A stretch of DNA of 64,000 bases from Planctomycetota bacterium (GCA_016872775.1 VGZA01000023.1:1-64000), one strand, 5' to 3'; counted from the first letter of the stretch, positions 53,567-63,115 are shown. Made by a program: numbers and translations. Notes: generated by a model not told the origin, from the sequence alone.

Positions 53567-54349
53567 TCAGAATTTGCCGCGCCGCCGTTCCTTGGCCGGC
53601 AGGATTTCGAGGCAGGTGGTCCACCACCCGGTCATGATCGTCTCGACGAATTCCTGGGGCAGTCGTTCCGATTGCATCTCGCGCGCCAGCCTGGGGTAAT
53701 CGTATTCGACGGAAAGATATTCGGCCGAGGCGCAGTCGGGTTGCAGTTGCAGCATCGTATAGCCAACCGACGTACGTCCGTCGTTTTCCGGACGGCCCAG
53801 AACGCCGGCATTGACGAACAATCCTCGGGGCGACAGCGGGCGCTGCCAGTGAATACCGGTGTGGGTACCGGCGATCACGTCGGCCTGATATGTGTTCCGC
53901 AGGTGTTCGAGGAAATGGGTCGAAGTCGCCGATTCCCAGAGGAATTCATTCGTGCGGCGCGGGCTGCCATGGCAGAGCAGCACGCGCCAGCCATCGACCT
54001 GCGAGCGGATCTCGCGCGGCAGGCCGCGCAGCCAATCGCGGTTTTCCGGGCTGGTATGGGCCAGCGTGTAGTCGTAACTTAACTGGGCAAACTTGTTGTC
54101 GCGCGGGTCGCTGTAACCGCATTGGCAGTCGGGCAGGCCGTTTCCGACCGAATCGTCGTAATTCCCCTGCACGCATTCCACGCCGTGATCGCGCAGTAGC
54201 GGGAAAACGCGATCCGGAAACGGTCCAAAGGCGCCCAGGTCGCCCAGGCAGTAGAGGGCGGATGCTGCTCGTCGCCGCGCATCATGGATGGCCGCTTCCA
54301 GCGCCAGGTAGTTGCTGTAAACTCCACCGAACAGCGCCAATCGAGTCAC
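53567..54349 (-). CDS. Metallophosphoesterase family protein
   Basis: 260 residues of the calcineurin-like phosphodiesterase fold (YfcE-type). Motifs GDLGAFGPFPD, GNYDDS, LLCHGSPRR and GTHTGIHW match the second to last metal-binding motifs. The first motif, normally D-x-H, reads FGGVYSNYLALEA, so both ligands are replaced (G and Y). This may be a family-level variant with altered activity. Start assigned at GTG 54349; a TTG at 54358 is the only other in-frame choice. It is divergent from recG with a 69-bp gap. Confidence 0.8.
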   Translation of the reverse strand: MTRLALFGGVYSNYLALEAAIHDARRRAASALYCLGDLGAFGPFPDRVFPLLRDHGVECVQGNYDDSVGNGLPDCQCGYSDPRDNKFAQLSYDYTLAHTSPENRDWLRGLPREIRSQVDGWRVLLCHGSPRRTNEFLWESATSTHFLEHLRNTYQADVIAGTHTGIHWQRPLSPRGLFVNAGVLGRPENDGRTSVGYTMLQLQPDCASAEYLSVEYDYPRLAREMQSERLPQEFVETIMTGWWTTCLEILPAKERRRGKF

Positions 54350-54418
54350 CAGCCGCAACCCCCACCACAGACTGTAAAAATAATTTACTTAGTGGGGTTT
54401 CCGGCGTACGATGAAACC

Positions 54419-56776
54419 ATGAGCACTCTTCCGCCAAAAACCGCCAGTGAACTGCTTACCACGCCGGTGCAGTTTCTCAAAGGGGTCGGTCCGGAGCGCG
54501 GAGAATTGCTGTCGCGGATGGGGTTGCGGTGCGCGCGGGACGTGCTGTTCTTTTTTCCGCGGGACTACGAGGACATGAGCGAACTGCGGCCGATCGGCCG
54601 GCTCGAGGAGGGGCAGCCCGTCAGCGTCTGCGGATGGGTGGAGGAAGTCGAGTTGAAGACGACGGCGGGCGGAAAAGTGATTCTGGGGGTGTTGGTCCGA
54701 GAACAGAACGAGTTTCTGAGGGCGATCTGGTTCAATCAGGCGTTCCTGCGGCCCAAGTTCCGCTGGGGGGGCAAGGTGCTGTTGTCGGGCACGCCCAAGA
54801 TGAACGGCTTCCGCTGGGAAATGGTGCATCCCAAAGTGGCTTTCTTGGGGGACAACGAAGAGCCACCACCGGGGCGCATTTTGCCGGTATATGGATTGAC
54901 GGAGGGGGTCAATCAGCAGCAGATGCGGCGGGTGGTGCATGGCGCCGTCGAACAATACGCGTCGTTGCTGGACGAGGTGCTTCCCGAGTCGCTGCGGGAC
55001 GCCAAGCGGATCTGGCCGATTCAGGCCGCGCTGCCGCAACTTCATGCCCCACGCGACAAAACTTCGTTGGAACAGGCGCGCCATCGATTTGTCTACCAGG
55101 AACTGTTGGTGCTGCAACTGGGTTTGGCGATGCGGCGGGCGAAACGCGAGCGCGATTGTCGAGCGCCGGTATTGGACTGCACGGACCGGATTGACGAGCG
55201 AATTCGCCGTCTGTTTCCGTTCTCCTTCACGGCCGACCAGAACCGCGCGATCGCCGATGTCGTTGCCGACCTGCGGCGGGGAGTGCCGATGAATCGGCTG
55301 TTGCAGGGGGACGTTGGGAGCGGCAAGACGGTCGTGGCGATGTACGCGATGCTGCTCGCGGTTTCCCAGGGCTATCAGGCAGCTCTGATGGCGCCGACCG
55401 AAGTGCTGGCCAGGCAGCACGCCAGAACCCTGGAACGCAGTCTGCGCGAGAGTCGCGTGCGGATTGGACTATTGACCGGTTCGATTTCGGCTGCCGGCCG
55501 CCGGGAGATGCTGCAATCGATCTCCAGCGGCGAGATCGACCTGGTGGTCGGCACTCATGCCGTGATCCATGCGGTCGCCCGATCGGACGCGCGCTTTGCC
55601 CGTCTGGCGCTGGTGGTCATCGACGAACAGCACAAGTTCGGGGTCCGCGAGCGGGCCGCGTTGCGCGAAGCGGGCATCGAGCCTCATTACCTGGTGATGA
55701 CCGCCACTCCGATCCCGCGTACGGTCTCGATGACCCTGTTCGGCGACCTGGATCTTTCGACGCTTCGATCGTCCCCACCGGGCCGCCAGCCGGTGCATAC
55801 CTATCTGGCAAGTGACGAACAACGGCCGCGTTGGTGGGAGTTTTTCCGCAAGAAGCTGTGCGAGGGTCGTCAGGGGATCGTGATCGTGCCGATGGTGGAG
55901 GATCAGGAGATCGATATTCGGCAGGAGTTGGAAAACTGGAATAACGGGCCAACGTCGCCGGATTCCTCGTCCGAGGCTGGGACCGAACTGGTGGCGTTGT
56001 CGCGTTCCACGCCAGTGGCGGAATCGCCAGCGGCGGAATCGCCGGCGGCGGAGTCGGGGGCGACGGAATCGGAGACGTTGGACGGAGACGGGCAAGACGG
56101 CGTCCGCGGTGGCGAGGAGATTGCCTCCGACGAGAGCGCCGACGGCGAAATGGGTCGACCAGCGATCGCCAGTGTGGCGCGCGCTTACGAATCGTTGGTG
56201 AATGGTCCCTTGGCGGAATTTCGCGTCGACTTGATCCATGGGCGTCTGAGCGCCGCGGAGAAAGATCGGGCGATGGAGCAGTTCCGCGATGGAGAGACAC
56301 AGGTGCTGGTGGCGACTTCGGTGATCGAAGTCGGTGTGGATGTGCCGAACGTGGCCGTAATGACGATCGAGAACGGCGAGAGGTTCGGGCTGGCTCAGTT
56401 GCATCAACTGCGGGGCCGCGTGGGGCGAGGCGGACATGCGGGTTACGTCTGTGTGTTCGCCAATCCCAATCCCAATTCCGAACTGTCGCAGCGGCGGTTG
56501 CAGGCGTTTACGCGTACGACGGATGGATTCGAGCTGGCGGAACTTGATTTTGAGTTGCGTGGACCAGGCGACCTGTTTGGAACGCGGCAGCATGGACTCC
56601 CGCCGCTGCGGATCGCCGACTTACGCAGGGACATCGACGTGTTGCGGGACGCACGGACGGACGCACAGGCGATCATCGCCGCCGATCCGGAACTTCGCGC
56701 GCCGGAGTTTGCTCGCCTGCGACGCATGATGCTGGTCCGCTATGGCGAATCCCTGGACCTGGGCGACGTGGGCTGA
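54419..56776 (+). CDS. recG: ATP-dependent DNA helicase RecG with acidic insertion
   Basis: 785 residues, about 90 longer than typical. N-terminal wedge/OB domain (VQFLKGVGPERGELLSRMGL), Walker A GDVGSGKT (near 297), DEQHKFGV (near 401), TATPIPRT and the C-terminal motif VI region QLRGRVGRGGHAGYV plus the RecG-specific tail. Residues about 510-580 between helicase lobes form an Ala/Glu/Ser/Asp-rich insertion with a repeated VAESPAAES unit. RecG reverses stalled replication forks and processes Holliday junctions. ATG 54419; the longer open frame upstream lacks family similarity. Confidence 0.95.
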   Translation: MSTLPPKTASELLTTPVQFLKGVGPERGELLSRMGLRCARDVLFFFPRDYEDMSELRPIGRLEEGQPVSVCGWVEEVELKTTAGGKVILGVLVREQNEFLRAIWFNQAFLRPKFRWGGKVLLSGTPKMNGFRWEMVHPKVAFLGDNEEPPPGRILPVYGLTEGVNQQQMRRVVHGAVEQYASLLDEVLPESLRDAKRIWPIQAALPQLHAPRDKTSLEQARHRFVYQELLVLQLGLAMRRAKRERDCRAPVLDCTDRIDERIRRLFPFSFTADQNRAIADVVADLRRGVPMNRLLQGDVGSGKTVVAMYAMLLAVSQGYQAALMAPTEVLARQHARTLERSLRESRVRIGLLTGSISAAGRREMLQSISSGEIDLVVGTHAVIHAVARSDARFARLALVVIDEQHKFGVRERAALREAGIEPHYLVMTATPIPRTVSMTLFGDLDLSTLRSSPPGRQPVHTYLASDEQRPRWWEFFRKKLCEGRQGIVIVPMVEDQEIDIRQELENWNNGPTSPDSSSEAGTELVALSRSTPVAESPAAESPAAESGATESETLDGDGQDGVRGGEEIASDESADGEMGRPAIASVARAYESLVNGPLAEFRVDLIHGRLSAAEKDRAMEQFRDGETQVLVATSVIEVGVDVPNVAVMTIENGERFGLAQLHQLRGRVGRGGHAGYVCVFANPNPNSELSQRRLQAFTRTTDGFELAELDFELRGPGDLFGTRQHGLPPLRIADLRRDIDVLRDARTDAQAIIAADPELRAPEFARLRRMMLVRYGESLDLGDVG

Positions 56777-56797
56777 TCGGGGACGGAAGTGGAGCGG

Positions 56798-58039
56798 CTA
56801 TTCGTAGCGCAGGGCTTCGATCGGATCGAGCCGACTGGCCCGGTAGGCCGGGTAGAATCCAAAGAACATGCCGACGCCGGCCGCAAAAATGAATGCGACG
56901 ATTCCGGCCGGCACCGAGACAATGATCGGCCATTTCGAACCGCTGGTGGCCCAGTTGATCGCCGCGGTTGCCCCCACCGAAAGCGATACGCCCAGGATGA
57001 TGCCGATGACACCGCCGATGCACGACAGCAATACTGCTTCCACCAGAAACTGACGCAAAATATCGCCCGAACGGGCTCCCACGGCCATACGGATGCCAAT
57101 CTCCCGAGTCCGTTCTGTGACGGAGACCAGCATGATATTCATGATTCCGACTCCGCCGACGATCAGCGATATTGCGGCGATCGAAGCCAGCATCATCGTC
57201 AGCGTTCCGGTGACGATCGCGAACACGTTTGCGATCTGCGTGGTGTTCTGAACGTCAAAGTCGGGTGGTTCACCGATATGAATCCGGTGTCGTTCCATCA
57301 GCAGGTCGTTGATTTCGTTTTCGGCGTCCGCCATCACCGTCGTCGTTCTGGCGGAAACGAGCAACGCGTTCACATTGTCGAATTCGGAACCCTGCAGCCG
57401 CTTGCGCACGCTGGTGTAGGGCATCAACACGATGTTATCCAGGTCGTTGCCGACCATGTCGGCGCCTTTCTTCTCCAGAACGCCGACGACCCGGAACGGG
57501 ATGTTCTTGATCCGAATGGTCTCGCCGACCGGATCCTGGGTCTGGAACAGTTTGGCAACCAGCGTCTGACCGATGACACAGACCTTCGCGGCCGATGATT
57601 CATCGCGTTGTGTAAAGAAGCCACCGCCGCGCAAAGGCCAGTTGCGCACCGTGAGGTAATCGACACCGACCCCGTACATTTCCCGCGGGCTCCAGTTCGC
57701 GTTGCGGTAGATCACCTGTCCCGCAGCACCGACGAGGGGTGACGAGGCAAGCACCGACGGGCATTCGCGCGCGATGGCCACGGAGTCGCGCGCGGTGAGT
57801 GTTGGAAAATTGGCTTGCCGTACTCCGCCTTGGCGGCGGCTACCCGGAAAGACCACCAGCACGTTCGTGCCGAGGCCCTCGAATTGGCTTTGTACCAGGC
57901 CGCTCGCGCTCTGCCCGATCGAAACCATGGCGGTGACGGCGGCAATGCCGATGATGACCCCCAACATCGTCAGGCCCGCCCGCATCTTGTTCTTGGCCAG
58001 GGCACGAATCGCGACGCGAATCGTCAACAGGAATCCCAT
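56798..58039 (-). CDS. MacB-type ABC transporter permease (FtsX domain)
   Basis: 413 residues. N-terminal transmembrane helix followed by a periplasmic MacB core domain (KNKMRAGLTMLGVIIGIAAV, GLGTNVLVVFPGSR) and the C-terminal FtsX membrane part (IAAISLIVGGVGIMNIMLVS, TREIGIRMAVGARSGDI). No ATPase domain is fused, unlike E. coli MacB; the ATPase is the separate gene at 59593. ATG 58039 has GAGGAAG 8-9 bases upstream. It follows the adaptor gene by 20 bp on the same strand. Exports an unknown compound or peptide, or a lipoprotein. Confidence 0.92.
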   Translation of the reverse strand: MGFLLTIRVAIRALAKNKMRAGLTMLGVIIGIAAVTAMVSIGQSASGLVQSQFEGLGTNVLVVFPGSRRQGGVRQANFPTLTARDSVAIARECPSVLASSPLVGAAGQVIYRNANWSPREMYGVGVDYLTVRNWPLRGGGFFTQRDESSAAKVCVIGQTLVAKLFQTQDPVGETIRIKNIPFRVVGVLEKKGADMVGNDLDNIVLMPYTSVRKRLQGSEFDNVNALLVSARTTTVMADAENEINDLLMERHRIHIGEPPDFDVQNTTQIANVFAIVTGTLTMMLASIAAISLIVGGVGIMNIMLVSVTERTREIGIRMAVGARSGDILRQFLVEAVLLSCIGGVIGIILGVSLSVGATAAINWATSGSKWPIIVSVPAGIVAFIFAAGVGMFFGFYPAYRASRLDPIEALRYE

Positions 58040-58059
58040 GGTTGAGCACTTCCTCGATC

Positions 58060-59331
58060 TCAGGAACCGGGTGGCTTTTTCGGCTTGATACCGGTGACCA
58101 GCGTTTTTCCGGTCGGCAGGTCGCCGCTGACCAACTCGGTAAAGTGACTGTCGCTGATGCCGGTCTCCACCTCCACAGCCCGCAGCCAGTCGCCGTCGGA
58201 TACCCAGACATGGCGGCGATTCCGCTTGCGGCGCAGTTCCGCACGCTCTTCCGCCGACAGATTCGCCTCGCCCGCGTCCTCCTGTTCTCGTTTAATGTCT
58301 TCGCGGGTTTCGAGCAGCTTGCGATCCGATTCATGGACGTGCTTCGGATCGGGAAAGAACCTTAACGCGGCGTTGGGGATCTTGGTCAGTTCCGGCCGGT
58401 CACTGATATGAAACGAAATCGTCGCGGTCATCCCGGGCCACAGACGCAGGTCGGGATTGGGTGCCGCAATGATCACCGGATAGGTCACGACATTCTGCGT
58501 CGTGGTGTGGCTCAATCGGATCTCGCGGATCCGACCCTCGAACAGATCGTCGGGGTATGCGTCGACCGTGAAGAACACCGGGCGATTTTCCTCCTTGGCC
58601 TTGTTGATCAGCCCCACGTCCGCTTCGTCCACCGACGCGTGAACGTGCATCTCACCACGCATATCTTGACCGATGATGAATAACTCGGGTGTTTGAAACG
58701 CCGCCGCAAGCGTCTGACCTGGTTCGATAACGCGTTTAATGATGATTCCATCGACCGGCGAGACGATATCGGCGTAGTTCAGATTGGCTACGGAGTTCTC
58801 GAGCGCAGCCTGGGCCTGTGCCACCGCCGCCTGGGCCACTTCCAATTGAGCCTCGAACGACAGACGGGTGAAATGAAACTTGTCCATCTCCGCCTGGGCG
58901 ATGAACAGTTCATCCTCCTGCCGCAGAGCGATCGCGCGACGCTCGTCGTTTTCGGCCTGCTGCAACTGCGCCTTGACGCGCTTGACATCCGCCTGCCGCG
59001 TCAAAAGTGTCGCCTCGTCACGTTCCACATTCGACCTGTACAGACGGGGGTCGATCTTGGCCAGCAGATCTCCTTGGCGCACTGGCTGGTTGTGGTTTCC
59101 GTGGAGTTCGATCACCGGTCCGGAAACGAACGAACCGACGGACACCGAGATCTGCGGCTTGATGGTTCCCGTCGCGTTCACGACGGCGATAATCCGACCT
59201 TTTTCCACCTCGGCCGTTCGCCAGTCGGGCATATTGCGTTTCCGCCACCATTCCGCGATCGGTTTGGCCGAGACAGCCCCGCCAATGGCTAGTACGACAA
59301 TTACGACCAGAATTCGGACCAGAATTTTCAT
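58060..59331 (-). CDS. MacA-like periplasmic adaptor (HlyD/RND family)
   Basis: 423 residues. N-terminal membrane anchor (LVRILVVIVVLAIGGAV), lipoyl/barrel-sandwich halves (GNHNQPVRQGDLLAKIDPRLY and SPVDGIIIKRVIEPGQTLA), a coiled-coil hairpin between (QADVKRVKAQLQQAENDERR) and the beta-barrel/membrane-proximal parts. It links the inner membrane permease to the TolC-like outer membrane channel. Start ATG 59331, first residue of the anchor. The gene is transcribed away from the ATPase and TolC genes. Confidence 0.92.
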   Translation of the reverse strand: MKILVRILVVIVVLAIGGAVSAKPIAEWWRKRNMPDWRTAEVEKGRIIAVVNATGTIKPQISVSVGSFVSGPVIELHGNHNQPVRQGDLLAKIDPRLYRSNVERDEATLLTRQADVKRVKAQLQQAENDERRAIALRQEDELFIAQAEMDKFHFTRLSFEAQLEVAQAAVAQAQAALENSVANLNYADIVSPVDGIIIKRVIEPGQTLAAAFQTPELFIIGQDMRGEMHVHASVDEADVGLINKAKEENRPVFFTVDAYPDDLFEGRIREIRLSHTTTQNVVTYPVIIAAPNPDLRLWPGMTATISFHISDRPELTKIPNAALRFFPDPKHVHESDRKLLETREDIKREQEDAGEANLSAEERAELRRKRNRRHVWVSDGDWLRAVEVETGISDSHFTELVSGDLPTGKTLVTGIKPKKPPGS

Positions 59332-59375
59332 CAGCGACTCATAGGGGCGTCAAAACCGTTGCAGCGAAGCCAGAC

Positions 59376-59404
59376 ATTATAGTTGCTCGCCCAGCCCATT
59401 TCAT
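59376..59404 (-). promoter_or_regulatory. Possible promoter of the adaptor-permease operon
   Basis: On the minus strand TATAAT (59381-59376) is present with ATGAAA (59404-59399) 17 bases upstream as a poor -35. The -10 is perfect, the -35 weak. It lies in the divergent gap with the ATPase gene. Confidence 0.35.
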
Positions 59405-59592
59405 CGGGACAAGTTCCAAAAACCCCCTTTCGGGGCGCTTCCAAGGCCTTGTTTGCGGGCAAAAACGGGATACTCGACCCGCAGGATGGGCGATTCGCGG
59501 ATCTCCGAGCAGATTCGTCGCGCCGACAACATTCTTGTCGATCGTTGCACTATCCCTTCACCTGGGAGGATTGGGCGATTAGTTTGGAGACC

Positions 59593-60339
59593 ATGCCAAT
59601 GATCGAATTGCGCGATGTCTCGAAGATTTACGACCTGGGGGAGGTGAAAGTCTCGGCCCTAGTCAACGCGAGTCTCACGATCGACAAGGGCGAATATGTG
59701 GCCCTCGTCGGGCCGTCCGGTTCCGGCAAGTCGACCTTGATGAACACCCTGGGCTGCCTCGACCGACCCACTTCGGGCAGTTACCTGCTCGCCGGCGAGG
59801 AAATCGCTACGATGGAGTCGAATGAACGGGCGCGGATTCGCAATCAGCACATTGGCTTTGTATTTCAGAATTTCAACCTTCTGGCGCGGACTTCCGCGTT
59901 GGAAAATGTGGAACTGCCGTTGCTCTATGGCAAGTCGATACCGGCCCGCGAACGACACGCCCGTGCGATGGAAGTATTGAAACAGGTTGGGCTTGGGGAC
60001 CGCATGGACCATCATCCCGGCCAGCTCTCGGGAGGCCAGCAGCAACGTGTGGCGATTGCTCGGGCCCTGGTGAACCGTCCTTCGATCCTGATGGGAGACG
60101 AGCCGACGGGAAACCTGGATACCCGCACAAGCCGTGAAGTCATCGGGCTTTTGAGGGAACTTAACGAAGAGCGCGGACTTACGGTGATCCTGGTAACCCA
60201 CGATCATGCCGTGGCCAAGACTACGAAGCGCCAGGTGGTTTTACGGGATGGGCAGATTGTGCTGGACACGACAAATCCTGAGCAGGCGTTACGACTGTTA
60301 CATTCGTCGGCCGAGGAACTACTGTCGCCGGAAAAATGA
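59593..60339 (+). CDS. MacB/LolD-type ABC transporter ATP-binding protein
   Basis: 248 residues: Walker A GPSGSGKST, Q-loop VFQNFNLLARTS, signature LSGGQQQR, Walker B ILMGDEPTGNLD and switch His in LVTHDHAVA, in the arrangement of the MacB/LolD/FtsE group. It drives the permease encoded divergently at 56798-58039. ATG 59593 follows GGAG at 3-4 bases; the next in-frame ATG (59599) has better spacing. The TolC-like gene follows after 57 bp in the same direction. Confidence 0.93.
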   Translation: MPMIELRDVSKIYDLGEVKVSALVNASLTIDKGEYVALVGPSGSGKSTLMNTLGCLDRPTSGSYLLAGEEIATMESNERARIRNQHIGFVFQNFNLLARTSALENVELPLLYGKSIPARERHARAMEVLKQVGLGDRMDHHPGQLSGGQQQRVAIARALVNRPSILMGDEPTGNLDTRTSREVIGLLRELNEERGLTVILVTHDHAVAKTTKRQVVLRDGQIVLDTTNPEQALRLLHSSAEELLSPEK

Positions 60340-60396
60340 TCGGTTAAGCCCAAATTCCCCGCATTCTTGGTACGGCACGTCCGAATTCCCATTAGC

Positions 60397-62910
60397 ATGG
60401 GGATCGGACACAAATTTATTCGCCGGTCGTATCCCGACTTTTTCGGGTTGGTGCTGGGTCTCACGATCGCAGCGGCAGCCTGCCTGCCGCGTGGCGCGAA
60501 AGGGCAGATTTCGCAGCCGTTTCCCTGGATGCCCGAGCAGCGGAGCATCCAGGTTCGCGACCCGTCAGAACTAGTGAAAACACGGATTCCCGACGCGCCG
60601 CCTCCGGCAACGGTCTCGGACCCTCAAAATGAACTGGAACCCCGGCTGCTTTCGCTGGACGAAGCGATTCGAATATCACTGGCAAACGGCGACGTCGTAC
60701 GGGTGCTCAGCGGCGTCGTGGCGGTCAACAGTGGCAGGACGATTTACGATCCCGCAATCACGAATACGACGATCGACCAGCAGCAGTCTCGGTTCGATCC
60801 GTTCCTGGAAGCCGGCAACACCTGGAACCAATCCGAGCTGCCAACCGCAGTGTTTGGACCGCTGGGACCGCCATCGGCGTTGATCACCGGCGTAAAGACG
60901 GACGGCTACAATCTCAACGTCGGACTGGGAAAGCAGACGGTTACGGGTGGTCGTGCCAGCCTGGGGGTGAACGCGTCTCCCTCGTACACAACGCCGGGCG
61001 CCTTTCCACTCAATCCGTCCACTCGAAGTTCTCTCGATTTGACCTATACCCAGCCGTTACTGCAGGGAGGCGGCATCGCCGTCAATCTGGCGCCCCTGGT
61101 CCTGGCGCGGATTGACACCGAACGATCGTATTTCCAGTTCAAGGATGCCACGCAGGAACATGTCCGCGGCGCGATTGAAGCGTACTGGCTGCTGGTCTTC
61201 GCCCGCGTCGATGCCTGGGCCCGTGCGCGGCAGGTCGAGCAGGCGGCGGAAGCGTTTCGGATCGCGCAGGGACGACAACGTGCGATGATCGGCAACATCG
61301 CAGATGTCGCCCAGGCACGGGTCACGCTGGCAAATTTCCGATCAAGCCTCGTTTCGTCCCAAGCCAACGTGCTGCTGCGCGAAGCGGCTGTGCGCAACAT
61401 CCTGGGGCTGCCCCCCACGGACGGAAGCCGGATCGTCCCCACGTCGCCACCCAACACCGATGTCTTTCAGCCAAACTGGAGCCGGATCCTCGAGATCGCG
61501 GAGGAGCAGCGCCCAGACCTGATTGAACTGAAACTGATACTCGAAGCCGACCAACAGCAACTCCTGATCGCCAAGAACCAGGCGAATCCACGACTCGATG
61601 CTCTGGCACTCTATCGTTGGAATGGGCTGGAAGGGGAACTGGCGGGTGGCGCCGGACTGGCTTCCAGTCCGAGACAATTCACCGACTGGACACTCGGCAT
61701 CAATTTCTCCGTCCCGTTGGGCTTGCGACAGGGACGCGCCGGATTGCGGCAGCGAGAACTGTTGATCGCCCGCGATCGCGCCAACCTCGAGCAGGGAATG
61801 CACAATGTCGTGCACGCGATCGCAATCAACGTGCGATCGATCTCCCAGTTCCAGGAACAGTATCTGGTGCTGCGGGAAGCGCGCCAGGCGGCGGAGGTAA
61901 ACCTCAAGGCGCAGCTTGGCCGATTCCGCACCAACCAGGCATTGTTCCTCAGTGTGCTGCAGGCGATCACCGACTGGGGAAACGCGGTCAGCGGCGAAGC
62001 GAATGCCCTGAGCCAATACAATGTGCAGCTGGCCAATCTCGAACGGCAAAGCGGCACGATCCTGGAAACGCACGGCATCGCCTTCTACGAAGAACGGATG
62101 GGCTCGGTCGGTCCGCTTGGACGATGGCGGAAAGAAGTCTGCTATCCCCGCGATATGCGTCCCGGTCCGAATAGCCCGATGTACAGATCCCAGGAAATCC
62201 CTGCCGAAGAGTCGTTCCAACTCCAGGATCCGACCGGCGACGGTCGGCGACCACTCTCTCCCGAAGAGATCCAGCGCATCCCACTGCCTTCGGCTGAAGA
62301 GCTTTCCCCACCACCGGAAAAGTTACCGCCGGGGGGATCGGAAAATCGCACGCTCGAGCCGCTTGACGACGCCCCGGCGACCGACTTGCCATCCGACACC
62401 ACCTCGGATCGCGCGGGGCTGGAGCGAGGACGTGGCGAGAACGGCGACACCGAAGGGGCCTCGGGGCGTTCCGCGGACAACGACCTGGGAGTTGACGCGG
62501 TTCCCATCGGAAACCGCCTTCCCAATCCGCTCCGCGGCAGCGGGAGCTTGCCAGGATCACAATCGCTTCCTTCGCCGGTCTCCAAAGCAACGCTGCCCGA
62601 TGCGCGTCTGCCAAGAGACCCGCTGCCCATCCCCCAGTCGGAATCCCTATCGGTACCGCAGCTAGAGTCGCGCGTTGAACCCTCGGTCGAGCCGAGTGGG
62701 CGGGACTCCGTTCCACTCGTGGAATTGCCGCAACTTCAGGCGCCGCTTTCCCAACGTCACCGCTTGCCGCCTGATGCTCGACCGGAACGGCAAGCGGCAG
62801 GCGAGCGACACCAAAGACTCCATGGTCGCAAGGAATTTCAAACGCCACCGCCTTCAAGCTGGCATCACGGAACAACCCGCCCAGCGGCACCATCAACACG
62901 CGGCCAATGA
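60397..62910 (+). CDS. TolC family outer membrane efflux protein with long proline-rich tail
   Basis: 837 residues. A signal peptide (FFGLVLGLTIAAAACLPRGA) and an outer-membrane-efflux domain from about 80 to 575 with two repeats (SLDEAIRISLANGDVVR, HVRGAIEAYWLLVFARVDAW; later LEQGMHNVVHAIAINVRSIS). After KEVCYPRD near 577 the remaining 260 residues are low complexity, rich in Pro, Ser, Glu (LPSAEELSPPPEKLPPG). The last 50 or so codons run antisense through a minus-strand gene remnant (62760-63115), so the original stop is probably lost and the true C-terminus altered. Forms the outer channel of the MacAB-like exporter. ATG 60397 by signal peptide. Confidence 0.85.
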   Translation: MGIGHKFIRRSYPDFFGLVLGLTIAAAACLPRGAKGQISQPFPWMPEQRSIQVRDPSELVKTRIPDAPPPATVSDPQNELEPRLLSLDEAIRISLANGDVVRVLSGVVAVNSGRTIYDPAITNTTIDQQQSRFDPFLEAGNTWNQSELPTAVFGPLGPPSALITGVKTDGYNLNVGLGKQTVTGGRASLGVNASPSYTTPGAFPLNPSTRSSLDLTYTQPLLQGGGIAVNLAPLVLARIDTERSYFQFKDATQEHVRGAIEAYWLLVFARVDAWARARQVEQAAEAFRIAQGRQRAMIGNIADVAQARVTLANFRSSLVSSQANVLLREAAVRNILGLPPTDGSRIVPTSPPNTDVFQPNWSRILEIAEEQRPDLIELKLILEADQQQLLIAKNQANPRLDALALYRWNGLEGELAGGAGLASSPRQFTDWTLGINFSVPLGLRQGRAGLRQRELLIARDRANLEQGMHNVVHAIAINVRSISQFQEQYLVLREARQAAEVNLKAQLGRFRTNQALFLSVLQAITDWGNAVSGEANALSQYNVQLANLERQSGTILETHGIAFYEERMGSVGPLGRWRKEVCYPRDMRPGPNSPMYRSQEIPAEESFQLQDPTGDGRRPLSPEEIQRIPLPSAEELSPPPEKLPPGGSENRTLEPLDDAPATDLPSDTTSDRAGLERGRGENGDTEGASGRSADNDLGVDAVPIGNRLPNPLRGSGSLPGSQSLPSPVSKATLPDARLPRDPLPIPQSESLSVPQLESRVEPSVEPSGRDSVPLVELPQLQAPLSQRHRLPPDARPERQAAGERHQRLHGRKEFQTPPPSSWHHGTTRPAAPSTRGQ

Positions 62911-63115
62911 TCTTGCGATCCCGCTGGTTCTGGAAGATGACCTCCACGTAGGCCACGCCGTTTCTTGCAACAATTGATGGCAAGAATGCGAAGCCATCTT
63001 GATCGAAGTGCTTGCCCTTTGTGACTTGATGAAGATGGTCGGTAATTTCGTCTTTTGGATTGAACGTAAAAAATACGCGATCAGCCCACCAACTGCTAAC
63101 GTTGTGAATCGGCCC
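62760..63115 (-). pseudogene. Fragment of a secreted-domain protein, truncated at both ends
   Basis: From just after a TAA (63118-63116) the minus strand reads a consistent frame: VSSWWADRVFFTFNPKDEIT, HLHQVTKGKHFDQDGFAF, NGVAYVEVIFQNQRDRKI and RVLMVPLGGLFRDASLKAV, then LAVPVEHQ near 62762. The composition is that of a beta-rich domain with 'Y-V-E-V' strands. There is no start codon at the beginning, and after 62762 sense is lost. The only internal ATG (62983) cuts into the domain. The 3' end overlaps the reading frame of the TolC-like gene on the other strand. The family name is not known to me. Confidence 0.45.

Noticed and set aside
55469-56593. 374-codon minus-strand frame over recG
   Set aside because: Antisense of RecG helicase motifs; no independent coding evidence.
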